A stretch of DNA of 64,000 bases from Sphingobium cyanobacteriorum (lineage in GTDB: Bacteria > Pseudomonadota > Alphaproteobacteria > Sphingomonadales > Sphingomonadaceae): contig NZ_JAUQOM010000008.1 of assembly GCF_030580935.1 (NCBI RefSeq), positions 62,001 through 126,000 of the forward strand. Reading direction: 5' to 3'. Shown here one piece after another: positions 51,837-62,347 of this stretch. Made by a program: the position numbers and the translations under genes. The notes under the pieces are model-generated. The model did not search any database. It had not been told where the DNA came from and saw only the letters and a program-made list of their open reading frames with translations. Within the stretch, counting starts at the first letter, position 1, and every line of letters starts with the position of its first letter.

Positions 51837-53546
51837 TCAGGCGCCGGGCGCATAATGATAGGGACCGACCACCGTACCGACGAAGCCGCCCGCTTTCTTC
51901 GTGCTGAGCAACGTCGCGTCCATATCGGCCTTGAGCGTGCGGGTCTTGCCGCCGACGCCATAGTCGAACGCCATGGTGCCGCCGGTGATGCGCATGGTGA
52001 GCGTGACCGGGCCGTTGGTGCGGACGGGCGCGGCAGCGACCAGCGTGTCGGCGTCCGCCGCATCGCGGGTGTAGAGCGCCACCACCGGCTTGCCGGACAG
52101 GCGCGTCAGGCCGAAGAAGAGGTTGCTGCGGTCGCTCTGCACGGCGGCGAGGCCCGCACGGTCACCATCCGTGACCGGCGTGTAGCGCAAGGTGGTGGAG
52201 ATGGTGGCGGTGGCATGCTGCTGGCGCCGGCCGATGAAGGCGGGCACGCCGTTCAGGTCGCCGATCGGCGCGCCGCTATCCAGTTCCAGCGCGCCGCCGG
52301 CCAGGCGGTAAAAGGGATGGCGCGGCGTGCGGATGCCGATCCACTGCATCGACAGCGCCTTGCCGTCGAATTCGTCACGATAGGCAAAGTCGCCGCTGGT
52401 CGGCAGCGGGGGTTCGGCCTGGCCCGGACTGGGCGGGGCTGAACGGGATGGGGCGGGCAGGCGCGGGGCGGTGGCGACATGGGGAATCGCCTGTCCCTGG
52501 GGCAGGATGATCGGCCAGCCATCCTGCCATGTCACTGGCAGCAGGAAGGTTTCGCGGCCGATATTATAATAGTCGCCGGCATAGGGCCGCACGGCAAGGA
52601 AGGTCGCCCACCAGTCGCCAGCCTGTGTTTCGATCAGCGTCGCATGGCCCGCCGACCCGATCGGGTGCGGGCGGGCGGGGTCGAGATCGCGCTGGGTCAG
52701 GATGGGGTTGCCCGCGAACGGGACATAGGGGCCGCGCAAGTCCCTGGCGCGCAGCACCACCTGCGAATGGTTGACGCTGGTGCCGCCTTCGGCCGCGGTC
52801 AGATAATAATAGCCGTCCTTGCGGAAGATATGGGGGCCTTCGATCCAGACCGGCTTTTTGCTTATGTCCACCCCGCCATTGATCAATTGCGTGCCGGGAC
52901 CGACCATCCTGCCCGCGCGCCAGTCATATTCCTGGATCCAGATGGCGCGATGGCCGGCATAACGGGGCGTTTCATCGGGCGCGCGATTATTGACGATATA
53001 GGCCCTGTCGCCTTCCCAATAGAGGGACGGGTCGATGCCTTCGAACGGCAACCAGATCGGGTTCGACCATGGCCCGGCAGGGTTGCTGGCCGTGATGACG
53101 AAATTGCCGCCGCATTCGACACATGTATTGACGATGTAGAACAGGCCGTCGTGAAAGCTGATGTCGGGCGCGAACACGGCTTGCGAAATATGACGGCCGG
53201 TGAAATCCAGTTGTTCGGGCCGGTCGATCGCATTGCCGATCTGGGTCCAATTGACCAGATCCTTCGACCGGAAAATGGGCAGTCCGGGAAAATGGGCGAA
53301 GGAGGAATTGACGAGATAATAGTCGTCCCCGACCCGCGTGACGGCAGGGTCGGGATAATAGCCCGACAGGATCGGGTTGCGATAGTCGCCGGGCCTGACC
53401 GGGCGTGGATCGGTGGCCTGCCCCTGATAGGTGAAGCGTTCGAAGCGGGCGGGCGCCGCCTGGGCCGGCGCGACGGCGAAACCGGACAGCGACATGGACA
53501 GCAGGATGGCGGTCGAAAACCGGAAGGTCCGGGGCCGGTGCGGCAT
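51837..53546 (-). CDS. GH43 enzyme with C-terminal beta-sandwich, secreted
   Basis: A 569-residue secreted GH43 enzyme (signal peptide to about AQAA). Base Asp in YYPDPAVTRVGDDYY, pKa Asp in GIDPSLYWEGD, acid Glu in VWIEGPHIFRKDG; a proline-rich linker near 365-390 leads to a C-terminal beta-sandwich. Probably arabinofuranosidase or xylosidase. First gene of the five-gene operon ending with GH127; its promoter carries operator site E and a second palindrome. Confidence 0.9.
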   Translation of the reverse strand: MPHRPRTFRFSTAILLSMSLSGFAVAPAQAAPARFERFTYQGQATDPRPVRPGDYRNPILSGYYPDPAVTRVGDDYYLVNSSFAHFPGLPIFRSKDLVNWTQIGNAIDRPEQLDFTGRHISQAVFAPDISFHDGLFYIVNTCVECGGNFVITASNPAGPWSNPIWLPFEGIDPSLYWEGDRAYIVNNRAPDETPRYAGHRAIWIQEYDWRAGRMVGPGTQLINGGVDISKKPVWIEGPHIFRKDGYYYLTAAEGGTSVNHSQVVLRARDLRGPYVPFAGNPILTQRDLDPARPHPIGSAGHATLIETQAGDWWATFLAVRPYAGDYYNIGRETFLLPVTWQDGWPIILPQGQAIPHVATAPRLPAPSRSAPPSPGQAEPPLPTSGDFAYRDEFDGKALSMQWIGIRTPRHPFYRLAGGALELDSGAPIGDLNGVPAFIGRRQQHATATISTTLRYTPVTDGDRAGLAAVQSDRSNLFFGLTRLSGKPVVALYTRDAADADTLVAAAPVRTNGPVTLTMRITGGTMAFDYGVGGKTRTLKADMDATLLSTKKAGGFVGTVVGPYHYAPGA

Positions 53547-53592
53547 GGCTGTCTCTCTCCTTGAACCTGTCGTCCTGTGGCCGACCTGAATA

Positions 53593-53621
53593 TTGATAAC
53601 GCTAACATTCCAGAATGTCGA
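53593..53621 (-). promoter_or_regulatory. Predicted promoter of the GH43-GH43-GH95-GH27-GH127 operon
   Basis: Minus-strand TCGACA (53621-53616) and TATCAA (53598-53593) are 17 bp apart. Operator site E overlaps the -10 and spacer, and the perfect palindrome ACATTCCAGAATGT (53605-53618) overlaps the spacer and -35. Confidence 0.55.
53595..53606. promoter_or_regulatory. LacI-type operator, site E
   Basis: GATAACGCTAAC matches the locus consensus, with one asymmetry in the core. It lies 49 bp upstream of the first GH43 start codon of the operon. Confidence 0.7.
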
Positions 53622-53646
53622 GGCAGGCCGGTGGCAGCCCGTTCCC

Positions 53647-53674
53647 GGCAGATGGTTACTGGCAGATAGTTACT
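53647..53674. repeat. 14-bp tandem duplication at the GH43 stop codon
   Basis: GGCAGATGGTTACT is followed directly by GGCAGATAGTTACT; the second unit contains the stop codon of the GH43 gene read on the minus strand. It looks like a small slippage event and duplicates the stop context. Confidence 0.7.
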
Positions 53675-54659
53675 GGCGACGGACCGTGGCGGTGACGCCC
53701 GCGTCCGTCTGGACGACCGGCTTCATCGTCCCGTCCGCATTATAGTCCAGCCGCTCGACCGTCACCGCGCGCCGGCCGATGGCGCCGTTCAGATCGCCGA
53801 TCGACAGTGCGGCATTGTGCAGGAACAGATACCAGTCGCCCTTGAACTGCGCGATGCCGGGGTGGATGGTGAAGCTATATTTGCCGGACCCCGTCAATGT
53901 GCCGCGATAGGTCCAGGGACCAGCGGGCGCGGTGGCGGTGGCATAGGACACACGCTCGTCCCGGTGGGTCGCCCGGTCGAGCGAGGCATAGGTCAGATAA
54001 TAGAGGTTGCCGCGCTTGTGCAGCCAGGGGCCTTCCTCGAAATGGGGCGGGGTGATCTCCGTGATCGGCCCATCAATCTCGATCATGTTGGGCTTGAGCC
54101 GGGCGATATAGCATTGCCGGTTGCCCCAGGCGATCCAGGTCGTGCCATCGTCGTCGGTAAAGACGGTAGGGTCGATATCCTCCCAGCTATGCGTGCCCTT
54201 GGGCGTCATCTGGTTGGTGATGAGCGCGCTTCCCCTGGCATCGACGAAAGGCCCTGTGGGCGTATCGGAAACGGCGACCGCGATGGCCTTGCCCGGATGG
54301 CTGTCGTCATGCTCGACCGCGGCATAGAACCAGTATTTGCCGTTCCTGTAGATGGCCTGGGACGCCCAGGCGTCCTTTTTCGCCCATTTGAAATCGGCCA
54401 CATGCAGGATCGGCCCATGATCGGTCCAATGCCGCATGTCGGTGGTCGAATAGACCAGCCATTCGCGCATGGTGAACATTTCGTCCCGCTGCGCCTCGTC
54501 ATGGCCGACATAGAGATAGAGGCGGTCGCCCACGACCAGCGGCGCGGGGTCGGCGGTGAACCTGTCGCGGATGATGGGGTTGGCGCCCGCCGGCTGACCT
54601 TGCGCCAGCGCCGGTCCGGCGATGGTGAGGAGAAGCGGCAAGGCAAGCGATCGGAACAT
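53670..54659 (-). CDS. GH43 arabinofuranosidase-like enzyme, secreted
   Basis: A 329-residue single-domain GH43 protein with a signal peptide ending near LAQG. Base Asp in FTADPAPLVVGDRLYLY, pKa Asp in DIDPTVFTDDDG, acid Glu in HFEEGPWLHKR. The FTMREWLVYSTTDMRHW segment resembles arabinoxylan arabinofuranohydrolases. It is a separate unit, transcribed toward the GH43/GH95 operon with 123 bp between, and divergent from lacI across 343 bp. I saw no clear LacI operator upstream of it. Confidence 0.9.
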   Translation of the reverse strand: MFRSLALPLLLTIAGPALAQGQPAGANPIIRDRFTADPAPLVVGDRLYLYVGHDEAQRDEMFTMREWLVYSTTDMRHWTDHGPILHVADFKWAKKDAWASQAIYRNGKYWFYAAVEHDDSHPGKAIAVAVSDTPTGPFVDARGSALITNQMTPKGTHSWEDIDPTVFTDDDGTTWIAWGNRQCYIARLKPNMIEIDGPITEITPPHFEEGPWLHKRGNLYYLTYASLDRATHRDERVSYATATAPAGPWTYRGTLTGSGKYSFTIHPGIAQFKGDWYLFLHNAALSIGDLNGAIGRRAVTVERLDYNADGTMKPVVQTDAGVTATVRRQ

Positions 54660-55002
54660 GGATAGTCCTTTTCGGAAATGTGCGGATGCGCGCGATCAGC
54701 CAGGGCCGGCGCGGCGCAAGCCGGGGGGCGATGGGCCATGCCGGGTATCGCGATCCATCCTATGGAAACTTTGCGGCAGGTCAATAACTCACACAAATAA
54801 ATTCCGTCATGTCCGGATCATCTGGATGGCGACCGGACCGGAGGATCGGTGCCGGGCGGCCCATGACGCCCGCCATCCTGCCGCAGACCGGCCCGGCATG
54901 GCGGCATCCGGGGGTTTCGGGGCATGGCCGGCCATCTTTCCCCTTTGCCCGGCTGTCCCCTTGGCCTAGGTCGATAAGCCAGAGTTGAGGCAGGGGATTG
55001 AG

Positions 55003-56049
55003 ATGGCAAGAACCGATCGGCCGGGACGGGGCGCCACCATTGTCGATGTGGCGGCGCGGGCGGGCGTGTCGTCGATGACGGTATCGCGCGTCATCAACGG
55101 GCGCGCCGGGGTCAGCACCCAAACCCGTGCCGCCGTGGAAGCGGCGATCAAGGCGCTGGCCTATACGCCCAATGTCGCGGCGCGCAATCTGGTGACATCG
55201 ACCGAATTGCGGATCGGCGTCCTGTATTCCAATCCCAGCGCCGCCTTCATGAGCGATTTCCTGACCGGCGTATTCGAGGAGGCATCGGCACGGGGCGCGC
55301 GGCTGGTTTTGCTGAAGGGGGAAGGTGGACGCGCGCCTGCCGTCGATGCGCTGGAGGATCTGCTGTCATCGGGCATCAGCGGGGTGTTGCTCGCCCCGCC
55401 ATTGGGCGAGGCGCCCGACGTGCTGCGGGTGTTGCGCGATGCAGGGTGCGTCATGGCGACCGTCGGCGCCTATCAGTCGCCCGACACCATCTGCGTCCGC
55501 ATCGATGACCGTGCCGCATCCTACCAGATGACCCGTTTCCTGCTGGACCTGGGGCATCGGCGGCTGGGTTTCATCCTGGGCAATCCCGACCAGGCCGCCA
55601 GCGCCGAGCGGATGGCCGGATTTTATGCGGCGGTCCGTGAAACCGGCGGCGTGACGGTGCAGGTCGTGCAGGGCGACTTCACCTATATGTCGGGACTGGC
55701 CGCCGCCGAACAATTATTGGGCGCCAGCGCGCCGCCGACCGCGATCTTCGCCAGCAACGACGACATGGCCGCGGCGGTCGTGTCGGTCGCGCATCGCCGT
55801 CACCTGGACGTGCCGAGCGAACTGACCGTGGCGGGTTTCGACGACACGACCGCAGCGATCACATTATGGCCGCCGCTCACCACCATCCGCCAGCCCGTGC
55901 GCGCCATGGCGGCCGAAGCGTTGAGCCTGCTGATCGCCGAAATCGGATTGCGGGGGCGCAAATCCCGCGTGCCGCGCGAACGGATACTGGACCATGAACT
56001 GGTGGAACGTCAGTCGACCGGGACGCTGCGGCCATCCCCTTCTTCATAA
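55003..56049 (+). CDS. LacI-family transcriptional regulator, likely repressor of the locus
   Basis: A 348-residue LacI/GalR regulator. The helix-turn-helix and hinge are clear (TIVDVAARAGVSSMTVSRVINGRAGVS, then AALYTPN-like LAYTPNVAARNLV), followed by a periplasmic-binding-protein-like sensor domain ending with ELTVAGFDDT and PLTTIRQP. Central members recognise palindromes with a CG centre, as in the operator set here. An AGGGG site lies 7 bp before ATG 55003. It is divergent from a GH43 gene, and its 3' end overlaps the 3' end of the next GH43 gene by 40 bp. The effector is probably a xylo- or arabino-oligosaccharide. Confidence 0.92.
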   Translation: MARTDRPGRGATIVDVAARAGVSSMTVSRVINGRAGVSTQTRAAVEAAIKALAYTPNVAARNLVTSTELRIGVLYSNPSAAFMSDFLTGVFEEASARGARLVLLKGEGGRAPAVDALEDLLSSGISGVLLAPPLGEAPDVLRVLRDAGCVMATVGAYQSPDTICVRIDDRAASYQMTRFLLDLGHRRLGFILGNPDQAASAERMAGFYAAVRETGGVTVQVVQGDFTYMSGLAAAEQLLGASAPPTAIFASNDDMAAAVVSVAHRRHLDVPSELTVAGFDDTTAAITLWPPLTTIRQPVRAMAAEALSLLIAEIGLRGRKSRVPRERILDHELVERQSTGTLRPSPSS

Positions 56050-57641
56050 AGGAAGGTGGAAAAGTCGGCAGGCATCGCCGCGCCCGACAGATCCTGGCAC
56101 GCCATGCCGACGAAGGCGCCGGTGAAATTGGGCAGGCCGGGGCATGTCACCTCGTCCGACAGGATGCTGGCGTCATAGGTGCGCGGCAGATGTTGCCAGG
56201 CGGCCATGGCGGACGGCCGCCAGGCGAAGGCAAGGGCGTCGCCATCCACATCCAGGCGCAATTCGATCGGGCCGGGCGGCAGCGGCGTGATCACGTCCAG
56301 CAGGATATTGTCCTGATCCGGCGATGCGACCATCAGTTGGAGCAGGCGGATGCCTTCATCCGTGCTGATGTGCAGATAATAGAATTTCGTGCTGTTATAA
56401 TAATAGATGAGGCCGGCCGCCTGCTGGAAACTGGTGGGTTCGAACGACAGGCAGGTGCGGGCGGTGAAACGGAAACAGGTCTGGCGTCGCGCCACCAGCG
56501 CCTGTTCGAACAGGCTGCCGACCGTTTCACGACCATAGAGGCGCAGACAGCCTGGGCGCGCGGTCAGGCTGAACAGGCGATCGGGGAAGGGAGTGCGGAG
56601 CCACTGGAATTCTTCGGGTAATTGCGCGCCATCGAAGTGCCCGTCCCACAGGCGCGCCGGCCAGGGCGCGGCGGGCAGCGGCGGCGCGGCCGGGGACGGA
56701 TCGGGCCGCGCATCGCCCGCCAGCGTCCTCAGCCAGCCGTCCGCATCCCACCGCATCGGCTGGATCGCGGTTTCGCGCCCCATGACGCATCGTTCGCGGC
56801 CGGGCAGGGGGCGGCCGCACAGATAGGCGATCCAGGGCGTGCCATCGGCCAGTTCGACCAGATCGCCATGGCCCGCGCGGGTGATCGCGCCCTGTTTGCG
56901 ACCGGCCCCGGCCAGCACCGCGCCATCGGGATGGACGGTGTAGGGGCCGGAAAGGGTGCGTGACCGGGCCATGACCACGGCATGATCCCATCCGGTGCCG
57001 CCTTCGGCGACCAGCAGATGATACCAGCCGTCGCGCTTGTAGAGATGCGGTCCTTCGGTAAAGCCCCGCTCCGTTCCCCGGAAGATCCGTGTCGGCTCCC
57101 CCACCAGCGCCATGGTCCGCCGGTCGAATTCCTGCATCTGTATGCCCGCGAAGCGGCCCTGGCCGGGTCGATGATCCCACAGCATGTTGAGCATCCAGCT
57201 ACGCCCGTCATCGTCATGGAACAGCGACGGGTCAAAGCCGCTGCTGTTGAGATGCACCGGGTCGGACCAGTCGCCATCGATGCGGTCGCAGGTGACGACA
57301 TAGTTGGGAAAGTCGCGCAACGACACGCCCTTCGCGCCGTTGACGGTGGTGGCCCCGTAGCGTTTGACATCGGTGAACACCAGCCAGAAGCGGCCATCGG
57401 CATAGCTGAGGTCGGGCGCCCACACGCCGCAGGAATCGGGATCGCCCCGCATGTCGAGCTGGGCGGCGCGGGCGAGGGGGCGCGCGGCGAGGCGCCAGTG
57501 CACCAGGTCGCGGCTGTGATGGATCTGAACGCCGGGGAACCATTCGAATGTCGATGTGGCGATGAAGATGTCGTCACCGACGCGCACGATCGACGGATCG
57601 GGATTGAACCCCCGCAGGACCGGATTGGAAATGTCGTTCAT
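56010..57641 (-). CDS. GH43 beta-xylosidase (XynB-type), cytoplasmic
   Basis: A 543-residue GH43_11-like enzyme without a signal peptide. The N-terminus NPVLRGFNPDPSIVRVGDD has the base Asp, SSGFDPSLFHDDDG the second Asp, and FTEGPHLYKRDG the acid Glu; the C-terminal half is the XynB_C beta-sandwich typical of cytoplasmic beta-xylosidases such as Selenomonas SXA. Its ATG overlaps the MFS stop by 4 bp, so importer and intracellular hydrolase are coupled. The open frame upstream of 57641 runs inside the MFS gene and is not part of it. Its last 40 bp overlap lacI on the other strand. Confidence 0.93.
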   Translation of the reverse strand: MNDISNPVLRGFNPDPSIVRVGDDIFIATSTFEWFPGVQIHHSRDLVHWRLAARPLARAAQLDMRGDPDSCGVWAPDLSYADGRFWLVFTDVKRYGATTVNGAKGVSLRDFPNYVVTCDRIDGDWSDPVHLNSSGFDPSLFHDDDGRSWMLNMLWDHRPGQGRFAGIQMQEFDRRTMALVGEPTRIFRGTERGFTEGPHLYKRDGWYHLLVAEGGTGWDHAVVMARSRTLSGPYTVHPDGAVLAGAGRKQGAITRAGHGDLVELADGTPWIAYLCGRPLPGRERCVMGRETAIQPMRWDADGWLRTLAGDARPDPSPAAPPLPAAPWPARLWDGHFDGAQLPEEFQWLRTPFPDRLFSLTARPGCLRLYGRETVGSLFEQALVARRQTCFRFTARTCLSFEPTSFQQAAGLIYYYNSTKFYYLHISTDEGIRLLQLMVASPDQDNILLDVITPLPPGPIELRLDVDGDALAFAWRPSAMAAWQHLPRTYDASILSDEVTCPGLPNFTGAFVGMACQDLSGAAMPADFSTFLYEEGDGRSVPVD

Positions 57642-58885
57642 TGAGGCTTGCGTACCAATGTCCATAGAAGGGCGGCGCCGACCAGATCGAGCACGCCAAG
57701 AAGGATGAAGAAGGGCGTATAGCCGACCTGGTCGACCATCTGCCCAAGCAGCAATGTGAACAGGAGCACGCCCAGATTGCCGGCCAGCCCGGCCATGCCG
57801 GTGGCGGTCGCCACCGCGTTGCGCGGGAAAAGGTCGGACGCCATGGTGATGACCGTGACCGACAGCGTCTGATGGGCAAAGCCGCCCAGGCACAATAGCG
57901 CGATCGCCGCATAGGGATTGGTCGCCATGCCGACGAACGCCATGCCGGTCATCATGACCGCGCCCAGGGTGAAGGCCCAGCGGCGGGCATCGATCAGGTT
58001 CACGTTCCGGCGCTGGAGGAAGGCGACGACGGCGGGGCCGAACAGGCATCCCATGTCGGCCGCCAGGAAGGGGAGCCAGGCGAACAGCGCGATCTGTCCC
58101 AGGTCGAAGCCGCGCACCCGCGCCAGATAGAGCGGCATCCAGAAGGACAACATGCCCCAGACCGGATCGGCGAGCATCCGGGGCAGGGCGATGCCCCATA
58201 ATTCGCGTTGCCGCACCATGGCGCGAATGGATGGACGCTCCGCCCGCGCGGCAAGGCGCGCTTCCTGGCCGCTGAGGATATAGGCGCGTTCCGGCGCGCG
58301 CAGGCGGCGATGCCGCGCGGGTGTTGCATAATAGAAGAACCAGAGCAGCGCCCAGACGAGGCCGATGCCGCCGGCGATGACGAAGGCCAGGCGCCAGCTA
58401 TGCATCATGACCGCCCAGGCGACCAGCGGGGGGGCAAAGACCGCGCCGAAGGACGCGCCGATATTGTAGATGCCGCCCGCAGCGCCCCGTTCCTTTGCAG
58501 GGAACCATTCCGCCACCAGCTTTTGCCCGGCCGGTTGCGCCGACCCTTCCGCCAGGCCCAGCAGGCCGCGCAACGCCGCGAAGCCGAACCAGCCATGCAC
58601 GAAGCCATGGGCCATGGTGATGATGGACCAGGCCGCGACGCACAGGGTGAAACCGATCCGCAGGCCGACACTGTCGAGGAAATAGCCGGCCGCCGGTTGC
58701 AGCATCACGCCAAGCTGGAACGCGCTGGTGATCCAGCTATACTGGACGTTGCTGATCGCCTGTTCGGTCAGGATGACGGGCGCGGCGACGCCCAGTACCG
58801 ACCGGGACAGATAGTTGATCACCATCGCGCCGACAAAGAGGCCGATGATGGTCCAGCGTATTGCGCCGATGCGCCCGCCCGTCAC
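57638..58885 (-). CDS. MFS transporter, ACS/hexuronate (ExuT-like) family
   Basis: A 415-residue inner-membrane carrier with about 12 hydrophobic segments. The first helix carries INYLSRSVLGVAAP, the ACS-family pattern, and a second family motif GLLGLAEGSAQPAGQKLVAEWFP lies near residue 110-130. ExuT-like members take up hexuronates or related anions; here the cargo could be glucuronate, aldouronic acids or neutral xylo-oligosaccharides. Start is GTG 58885 with AGGCGG upstream. Operon partner is the cytoplasmic GH43. Operator site D lies 12 bp before the start codon. Confidence 0.9.
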   Translation of the reverse strand: MTGGRIGAIRWTIIGLFVGAMVINYLSRSVLGVAAPVILTEQAISNVQYSWITSAFQLGVMLQPAAGYFLDSVGLRIGFTLCVAAWSIITMAHGFVHGWFGFAALRGLLGLAEGSAQPAGQKLVAEWFPAKERGAAGGIYNIGASFGAVFAPPLVAWAVMMHSWRLAFVIAGGIGLVWALLWFFYYATPARHRRLRAPERAYILSGQEARLAARAERPSIRAMVRQRELWGIALPRMLADPVWGMLSFWMPLYLARVRGFDLGQIALFAWLPFLAADMGCLFGPAVVAFLQRRNVNLIDARRWAFTLGAVMMTGMAFVGMATNPYAAIALLCLGGFAHQTLSVTVITMASDLFPRNAVATATGMAGLAGNLGVLLFTLLLGQMVDQVGYTPFFILLGVLDLVGAALLWTLVRKPQ

Positions 58886-58896
58886 GACAGCCGCCT

Positions 58897-58908
58897 GATA
58901 ACGTTAAC
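58897..58908. promoter_or_regulatory. LacI-type operator, site D
   Basis: GATAACGTTAAC has the perfect core TAACGTTA, a variant of the TAGCGCTA core, 12 bp before the MFS start codon and close to its ribosome site. Confidence 0.6.
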
Positions 58909-59036
58909 ATGCCGATTGCGGCGCGCGCATGAGATATGCGCCGAAGGGCATGCCCCCGCGCCCCCACTTTGCACCATGTCCAGTTGCCGCTCCACCGCCA
59001 AGCCACCCATCCTCTCAAACTCGTCTTGTCTGAGTA

Positions 59037-59082
59037 TTGACAAGAAAGGCGGAAGATATCAATAGGCGTTGTTAGCGCTAAC
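59037..59082 (+). promoter_or_regulatory. Promoter and LacI-type operator (site C) of the second TonB receptor
   Basis: TTGACA (59037-59042) is a consensus -35; a weak -10 (TCAATA, 59059-59064) follows at 16 bp. GTTAGCGCTAAC (59071-59082), a perfect 12-bp palindrome, lies at the expected transcription start. The -35 is also part of a small CTTGTC/GACAAG inverted repeat (59025-59044). Confidence 0.65.
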
Positions 59083-59183
59083 TATCTTTCTGTCGAGTCT
59101 CTGTCATGAGCACTGGGCAAAGGGGCGTGGCTCCGGGGCGATGGCTCTGCAATGCATTCAAAGCAGGATTTGGGGAGAGAGAT

Positions 59184-62135
<2,952 letters not shown>

Positions 62136-62142
62136 TCGACCG

Positions 62143-62175
62143 GGCAGGCCGGGTTGCACCGATCCGGCCTGCCCC
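62143..62175 (+). terminator. Perfect 11-bp hairpin after the TonB receptor
   Basis: GGGCAGGCCGG (62143-62153) and CCGGCCTGCCC (62165-62175) pair exactly around an 11-nt loop, 7 bp past the stop codon. No T run follows; it may attenuate rather than stop transcription into the next gene. Confidence 0.55.
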
Positions 62176-62347
62176 CATCTACTGGGGAGAGGATCATATG
62201 AGACATTATGGCTTCATGATGCCAATGGCGGTTAACATCCCCCCGGCCGCCCTGCCGGCTGCCTCTCCCCCTTTTCCCGCGTTGATGGCGCGATAGTTTG
62301 ACGGGCCATGGCATCATGGCCGTGGACATTGAAGGATCGGCCAGGAC

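Noticed and set aside
57642..58199. N-terminal extension of the cytoplasmic GH43 by about 186 codons
   Set aside because: That stretch is an alternative frame of the MFS gene; the GH43 domain begins directly at the ATG at 57641, which overlaps the MFS stop.
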